From: Rhodobacteraceae bacterium DSL-40 | GTDB taxonomy: Bacteria; Pseudomonadota; Alphaproteobacteria; Rhodobacterales; Rhodobacteraceae | Direction: 5' to 3' | DNA: 64,000 nucleotides | NCBI GenBank assembly: GCA_003258405.1 | Contig: QKPN01000002.1 | Coordinates: forward strand, 248,001 to 312,000 | Part shown: positions 59,945-64,000 of the stretch, in pieces | Layout of the letters: every line of letters begins with the position of its first letter | Position numbering within the stretch: the stretch's first letter is position 1 | The notes under the pieces: generated by a model | Database searches by the model: none | What the model saw: only the letters and a program-made list of their open reading frames with translations | Told to the model about the DNA's origin: nothing | Program-made: the position numbers and the translations under genes

Positions 59945-61105
59945 ATGGAAAAGGGCGGAAGGGGCGATATCATCGTGATCGGCGCCGGTGCGCTGGGGCT
60001 GGCCTCGGCGCTGGCGCTGGCGCGCGATGGCTGGCAGGTCGAGGTGCTCGAGGCCGCCGGGGTGGGCGCCGGTGCCAGCGGCGGCCTCGTCGGGGCCCTC
60101 TCCCCCCACATCCCGCGCGGGTGGAGCGACAAGAAGCAGCTCCAGCTCGACGCGCTCATCGGGGCCGACGCCTACTGGCGCGAGGTCGAGACGCTCGGCG
60201 GCCTCGCCCCCGGCTATGCCCGGACCGGCCGCTGGATGCCGCTCACCGCCCCCGAGGCCGCCGCCCGCATGGCAGCCGACGGCGCGGAGGCGCGCCGTCA
60301 CTGGCCGGCCGACTTCACCTGGGAGGTCGTCCCCGCAGCGATGCTGCCTGCCTGGGTCGACCCCGAGGCCGCGCCCTGGGGCGCCGTCCACGAAACCCTG
60401 TCCGCCCGCCTCCACCCCCGCCGCGCGCTCGCCGCCCTCGTGGCAGCGCTCGAGGCGCTCGGCGGACGGGTCCGGTGCGGCACGGAGGTCAGGGCCGTCC
60501 GGCCCGGCTGCGTCGACCTTGCCGGCGCGCACCTCAGCACGGAGGCGATCGTCATCGCCGCGGGCACCGGCGGGGCGGGACTGGTGGCGCCCGCGATGCC
60601 CGGTTCGGCCGGGCTCGGCGTCAAGGGCCAGGCCGCCCTCCTGCGCCCCGCGGGCCCTCCGCCGCCGGCCATGATCTACGGCGACGGTCTTTATGTCGTG
60701 CCCCATGACGACGGCAGCGTCGCCGTCGGCTCGACCAGCGAAAAGGCGTTTTCCGATCCCGCCGCGACCGATTCCCAGCTCGATGACCTCATCGCCCGGG
60801 CCGCGCGCCTCTGCCCGCCGCTCCGCGGCGCCGCCGTGCTGGAACGCTGGGCCGGGGTTCGCCCGCGGGCACCGAAGGCCGATCCGCTGGTCGGCCCGGT
60901 GCCCGGCTGGCCCGGTGTCTTCGTGGCGAATGGCGGCTTTCGCACCGGCTTCGGCTTCGCCCCCCTGATCGGCGCGGCCATCGCCGATCTCGCCGCCGGG
61001 CGACCCTCCGGCCTGCCCGCGCGCTTCACGCCCGCAGGCCACGGGCTCGCCCCCTCCGGCGCCGCGCTCAGACCTGGAGCAGCTCCGCGTAATGGGTCCG
61101 GATGA
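59945..61105 (+). CDS. FAD-dependent oxidoreductase (DAO family), MnmC(o)-like
   Basis: A 386-residue flavoprotein with the N-terminal FAD motif VIGAGALGLASALALARDGW and the DAO family pattern GGLVGALSPHIPRGW, GDGLYVVPHDDGSVAVGSTS, ERWAGVRPRAPKADPLVG and VANGGFRTGFGFAPLIGAAI. The oxidoreductase domain of MnmC, which removes the carboxymethyl group from cmnm5(s2)U, belongs to this family. Divergent placement next to mnmD supports that role, but a D-amino acid or sarcosine oxidase-like role cannot be excluded. Its last 38 bases overlap the end of the convergent LQR-repeat gene. Confidence 0.75.
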   Translation: MEKGGRGDIIVIGAGALGLASALALARDGWQVEVLEAAGVGAGASGGLVGALSPHIPRGWSDKKQLQLDALIGADAYWREVETLGGLAPGYARTGRWMPLTAPEAAARMAADGAEARRHWPADFTWEVVPAAMLPAWVDPEAAPWGAVHETLSARLHPRRALAALVAALEALGGRVRCGTEVRAVRPGCVDLAGAHLSTEAIVIAAGTGGAGLVAPAMPGSAGLGVKGQAALLRPAGPPPPAMIYGDGLYVVPHDDGSVAVGSTSEKAFSDPAATDSQLDDLIARAARLCPPLRGAAVLERWAGVRPRAPKADPLVGPVPGWPGVFVANGGFRTGFGFAPLIGAAIADLAAGRPSGLPARFTPAGHGLAPSGAALRPGAAPRNGSG

Positions 61106-61637
61106 AATCCTGCACGTTCTGCGGCAGCGCGGAGAAGACCGTCGAGGTCTTCACCTTCTTGCGGTCCCTGTCCTTCTTCTTCGATCCGCGCTCGCCCTGC
61201 GTCGGCTGCTTGTCGGTGATGCCTTCGTCATAGCCTTCGTAGAAATAGTGGATCTTCGGATTGCCCTCGCGCGTGACGTGGAACGTCGCTGTCGTGAGAT
61301 TGAGGTGATAGGTCTGGCCGCCCTGCTCCCAGGTCGGCATCCCGCCGCTCGGGCTCACCTCGATCTGGCCGACCTTCACCCGCTGGAGAACGGCCGGCTG
61401 CGGCTCGAACCTGCCCTGAAGCGGCTCTTCCTCCTCCAGCGAAGCCCGCTGCAGCGCGCGATCGTCCGCCATCCGCTGGAGCGCCTGAACTCCCTGCACC
61501 GACGGGCCCTCCGCGGCCTCCCGTTGCAGCGCCGCGAGGCCCGGCTGACCCGCCGAGGCCTCCCGCCCTCGCCTCTGCCGCACGGGTGCGCCCCGGTCTG
61601 CCCCGGGCACCTCCCGCCAAACACGCTCACTGGTCAT
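61068..61637 (-). CDS. Orphan LQR-repeat protein resembling eCIS/DUF4157-associated proteins
   Basis: A 189-residue protein from ATG 61637. The N-terminal 100 residues are low-complexity with a repeated LQR unit: GLAALQREAAEG, VQALQRMADDRALQR, PAVLQR. Such Gln-Arg repeats together with MAD motifs are typical of proteins encoded beside extracellular contractile injection systems and of polymorphic toxins. The C-terminal 90 residues form a distinct domain: GGQTYHLNLTTATFHVTREG, KIHYFYEGYDEG, a lysine-rich patch (GSKKKDRDRKKVK), and LPQNVQDFIRTHYAELLQV. No signal peptide, injection-system gene or immunity gene is nearby. No known domain is recognised at the C-terminus, so function is unknown. 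Confidence 0.7.
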   Translation of the reverse strand: MTSERVWREVPGADRGAPVRQRRGREASAGQPGLAALQREAAEGPSVQGVQALQRMADDRALQRASLEEEEPLQGRFEPQPAVLQRVKVGQIEVSPSGGMPTWEQGGQTYHLNLTTATFHVTREGNPKIHYFYEGYDEGITDKQPTQGERGSKKKDRDRKKVKTSTVFSALPQNVQDFIRTHYAELLQV

Positions 61638-61727
61638 GACGCCGAACTCCTCGCGGGATCCGCCCGGAACAAACACAACCATAGCACGAATTGCGCGATC
61701 CGGTAGCCCCCGGGCGCCACAGGGGCG

Positions 61728-62366
61728 TCAGCTCGCGAGCCGCAACGCCTCGAAGAGCGGAATGCCCGCCTCGGCCGCCATCCGGTCGCGATAGGCCGCG
61801 ACCTCCGCCGGCAGCGTCACCTCCGGTACGATCGAGAGGCTGCGCAGCACCGGGAAGAGCAGGATGTCGTCCATCGAAATGCTCCCCGGCCGCGGCAGCA
61901 GCGGCACCAGCGCCGCGAGCCCCGGCGCAAGCTCGGCCACCAGCGCATCGGTCTCGGCGATCAGCGCCGCGAACCGCCCCGGCGTGCGCTCGCGCCGCCC
62001 GGTGAAATAGGCCCGCGCCGCGGCAGTGGCGAATTCCGGATAGACCGCCACCGGCGTGCGCGGGGTCACCAGCCGGTCGACCACGCCCTGCCAGGTGTCG
62101 ATCCAGCCGCGGATCTCGGGCCGCGCCGGCCGCTCGAACAGCCGTGCCCCCGTCATCGCATCGACCTTCGCCACGATGTCGAGGCTTTCGCCCATGAACC
62201 CGTCCGCATCCTCGAGGATCGGCAACATCTTCTTGCCGATCATCGAGATCGGCGTTGCCTCGTCGTCATTGAGCTGGACCCGCATCTCAAAGGGGATTCC
62301 CTTCAGACCAAGGGCCATCCGCGCCCGCACGCAGTAGGGGCAGTGGTCATAGACATGCAGCTTCAT
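61728..62366 (-). CDS. grxB: Glutaredoxin 2
   Basis: A 212-residue protein with a glutathione-transferase-like build. The thioredoxin-fold N-terminus has the redox site in YDHCPYCVRARMALGLKG (CPYC), and the GrxB pattern LNDDEATPISMIGKKMLPIL and ADGFMGESLDIVAKVD follows. The C-terminal helical domain includes PRPGSISMDDILLFPVLRSL. It reduces protein disulfides with glutathione. It lies downstream of pntB on the same strand with a hairpin between, so it is probably a separate unit. Confidence 0.92.
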   Translation of the reverse strand: MKLHVYDHCPYCVRARMALGLKGIPFEMRVQLNDDEATPISMIGKKMLPILEDADGFMGESLDIVAKVDAMTGARLFERPARPEIRGWIDTWQGVVDRLVTPRTPVAVYPEFATAAARAYFTGRRERTPGRFAALIAETDALVAELAPGLAALVPLLPRPGSISMDDILLFPVLRSLSIVPEVTLPAEVAAYRDRMAAEAGIPLFEALRLAS

Positions 62367-62417
62367 TCACCTGTCCTTGTCCGTGCCGGGCGCTCTCGGC
62401 AGGCCCGGAAATGCTTG

Positions 62418-62441
62418 CGGGCAGACCTTCCGGCCTGCCCG
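62418..62441 (-). terminator. Hairpin after pntB
   Basis: CGGGCAG, ten-base loop, CTGCCCG lies 44 bases beyond the pntB stop on the minus strand. It has no U-run. Confidence 0.4.
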
Positions 62442-62484
62442 TCCGTCTGTCTCCTGTCGCGGGGAGCGCGGCCCCCCGCCCGGT

Positions 62485-63918
62485 TCAGCTCAGGCGCTGG
62501 AGCAGCGCATCGACCGAGGCGCGGGCATCGCCGTAGAACATCCGCGTGTTCTCCTTGTAGAAGAGCGGGTTCTCGATGCCCGAGTAACCGGTGCCCTGCC
62601 CGCGCTTCGAGACGAAGACCTGCTTGGCCTTCCACACCTCGAGCACCGGCATGCCGGCGATCGGCGAGTTCGGATCCTCCTGCGCGGCCGGGTTCACGAT
62701 GTCGTTCGAGCCGACGACGATCGCCACGTCCGTGTCCGGGAAATCCTCGTTGATCTCGTCCATCTCCATGACGATGTCGTACGGCACCTTCGCTTCGGCC
62801 AGAAGCACGTTCATGTGCCCCGGCAGACGGCCCGCAACGGGATGGATGGCGAAGCGCACCTCCTTGCCCATGCCGCGCAGCCTGCGGGTGAGCTCGGAGA
62901 TCGCGTTCTGCGCCTGCGCCACCGCCATGCCGTAACCCGGCACGATGATGACCGAATCGGCATCCTTCAGCGCGTCGGCGACATAGTCGGCATCCGTCGG
63001 CACCATCTCGCCCTCGACCTCCATCGCCGGGCCCGTCGTGCCGCCGAAGCCGCCGAGGATCACCGAGACGAAGCTGCGGTTCATCGCCTTGCACATGATG
63101 TAGGAGAGGATCGCACCCGAGGAGCCGACCAGCGCGCCGACCACGATCAGCAGGTCGTTGCCGAGCGAGAAGCCGATCGCCGCCGCGGCCCAGCCCGAGT
63201 AGCTGTTGAGCATCGAGACCACGACGGGCATGTCCGCGCCGCCGATCCCCATGATGAGGTGGTAGCCGATGAAGAACGCCAGAAGCGTCATCAGCAGCAG
63301 CGCCCACATGCCCCCGGTCGCGAGATAGACGAAGAGCAGGATCACCGAGAGCCCGGCCGCCGTCGCGTTGAGGACATGTCCGCCCGGCAGCTTGGTCGCC
63401 TTGGAGTTGAGCTTGCCCGCGAGCTTGCCGAAGGCGACGATCGACCCGGTGAAGGTCACCGCCCCGATGAAGACGCCGAGGAAGAGCTCGACCCTGAGGA
63501 TCGACTGCTCGACCGAGGTCTTGTGCGCCAGCACCGCGGCGAAGCCCTTGAGCCCCTCGCGCGCCGCCTCGTCCATCGCGAGCACGCGGCCGAGCTCGAG
63601 ATGCGCGTTATAGCCGACGAAGACCGCGGCGAGGCCGACCAGCGAATGCATCGCGGCGACGAGCTGCGGCATTTCGGTCATCTGCACGCGCTTGGCGACG
63701 ATGAAGCCGATGACCCCGCCCGCCGCGATCAGCAGCACGGAGAGGATCCAGAGGCCCGAGCCCGGCCCGATCAGCGTCGCGAAGACCGCGAGCGCCATGC
63801 CCGAGATGCCGTACCAGACCGCGCGCTTCGCGCTTTCCTGCCCCGAGAGACCGCCGAGCGAGAGGATGAAGAGGACTGCCGCGACCACATAGGCCGCCGT
63901 CGTGAAACCGAATTCCAT
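62485..63918 (-). CDS. pntB: NAD(P) transhydrogenase, beta subunit
   Basis: PntB carries part of the proton channel and the NADP(H)-binding domain III of the proton-pumping transhydrogenase. It has 477 residues. The N-terminal half holds eight or nine membrane segments. The C-terminal domain has [60 protein letters not shown] and [20 protein letters not shown], typical of NADP binding. It starts 15 bases after the pntA stop on the same strand. Confidence 0.96.
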   Translation of the reverse strand: MEFGFTTAAYVVAAVLFILSLGGLSGQESAKRAVWYGISGMALAVFATLIGPGSGLWILSVLLIAAGGVIGFIVAKRVQMTEMPQLVAAMHSLVGLAAVFVGYNAHLELGRVLAMDEAAREGLKGFAAVLAHKTSVEQSILRVELFLGVFIGAVTFTGSIVAFGKLAGKLNSKATKLPGGHVLNATAAGLSVILLFVYLATGGMWALLLMTLLAFFIGYHLIMGIGGADMPVVVSMLNSYSGWAAAAIGFSLGNDLLIVVGALVGSSGAILSYIMCKAMNRSFVSVILGGFGGTTGPAMEVEGEMVPTDADYVADALKDADSVIIVPGYGMAVAQAQNAISELTRRLRGMGKEVRFAIHPVAGRLPGHMNVLLAEAKVPYDIVMEMDEINEDFPDTDVAIVVGSNDIVNPAAQEDPNSPIAGMPVLEVWKAKQVFVSKRGQGTGYSGIENPLFYKENTRMFYGDARASVDALLQRLS

Positions 63919-63933
63919 TGTCCCTACCCCCGA

Positions 63934-64000
63934 TTACGATTTCTGGAACATCGCGAGCATGCGACGCGTCACCAGGAAGCCGCCGAAGATGTTGATCCCC
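63934..64000 (-). CDS. pntA: NAD(P) transhydrogenase, alpha subunit, C-terminal end (cut by window edge)
   Basis: Only the last 21 residues are inside the window (INIFGGFLVTRRMLAMFQKS, then TAA). INIFGGFxVTxRML is the conserved end of the membrane part of the alpha subunit (or of PntAB when split). The rest lies beyond base 64000. The adjacent pntB in the same direction confirms the assignment. Confidence 0.9.
   Translation of the reverse strand, partial: GINIFGGFLVTRRMLAMFQKS

Noticed and set aside
1-64000. CRISPR arrays, insertion sequences, tRNA genes and prophage genes
   Set aside because: No regular repeats with spacers, no transposase or integrase frame and no cloverleaf-like sequence with CCA end were recognised in the gaps.

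Overview
The window is a high-GC chromosomal segment of a Rhodobacterales-type alphaproteobacterium. No genus can be fixed from the sequence alone. The assignment rests on gene content: an alphaproteobacterial flagellar set with flaF, flbT, a DUF1217 protein and a short flagellin; a C4-pathway 5-aminolevulinate synthase (hemA) beside a Bch2/PucC-family protein and idi, which recalls one edge of a photosynthesis gene cluster; betaine-lipid genes (btaA, btaB); a split MnmD/oxidoreductase pair; and a pntB-pntA transhydrogenase end. I found no rRNA, tRNA, CRISPR array, insertion sequence or prophage.

Layout. 1-4161: the 3' end of opgH (osmoregulated periplasmic glucan synthesis), then smc. 4238-6956: a three-gene phosphate-starvation lipid-remodelling operon (plcP-like, btaA, btaB) with a candidate PHO box. 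7212-22142: a flagellar region in several transcription units, namely sltF-like/flhA/fliR/flhB/fliJ-like (+); fliL-flgH-flgA-flgG-flgF and fliQ-fliE-flgC-flgB (-); fliI (+); and DUF1217, flbT, flaF and flagellin (-). 22308-27488: an IalB-family protein, idi, the bch2/pucC-like gene, hemA (with an FNR-type box in the shared promoter region) and an orphan TAXI solute-binding protein. 27534-29263: a hemerythrin-like protein and a LysR regulator.

29248-35430 is a D-xylose-type ABC uptake operon (xylF, xylH, xylG, xylB) with a divergent ROK repressor and a palindromic operator candidate. 35561-39354 encodes a two-subunit ABC exporter preceded by a 10-residue leader ORF and a foldable leader. 39369-46793 is mixed housekeeping: TlyA methyltransferase, APC permease, RumA-type methyltransferase, SLT lipoprotein, LysR plus haloacid dehalogenase, AhpD-like protein and an acetyltransferase. 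46859-50345 holds glpR, glpK and gap. 50452-52101 is an NDH-2-type NADH dehydrogenase fused to a cyclic-nucleotide-binding domain.

The most novel part is 52262-57412: a YcaO-domain protein, a BTAD/SARP-type regulator overlapping it by 4 bases, and a convergent heme peroxidase with a C-terminal extension that has its own strong internal ribosome binding site. No RiPP precursor or known partner enzyme is visible, so this looks like an uncharacterised YcaO/peroxidase system. The window ends with a DUF3047 protein, mnmD with an EamA transporter, a FAD oxidoreductase, an orphan LQR-repeat protein resembling those linked to extracellular contractile injection systems, glutaredoxin 2 and pntB/pntA.
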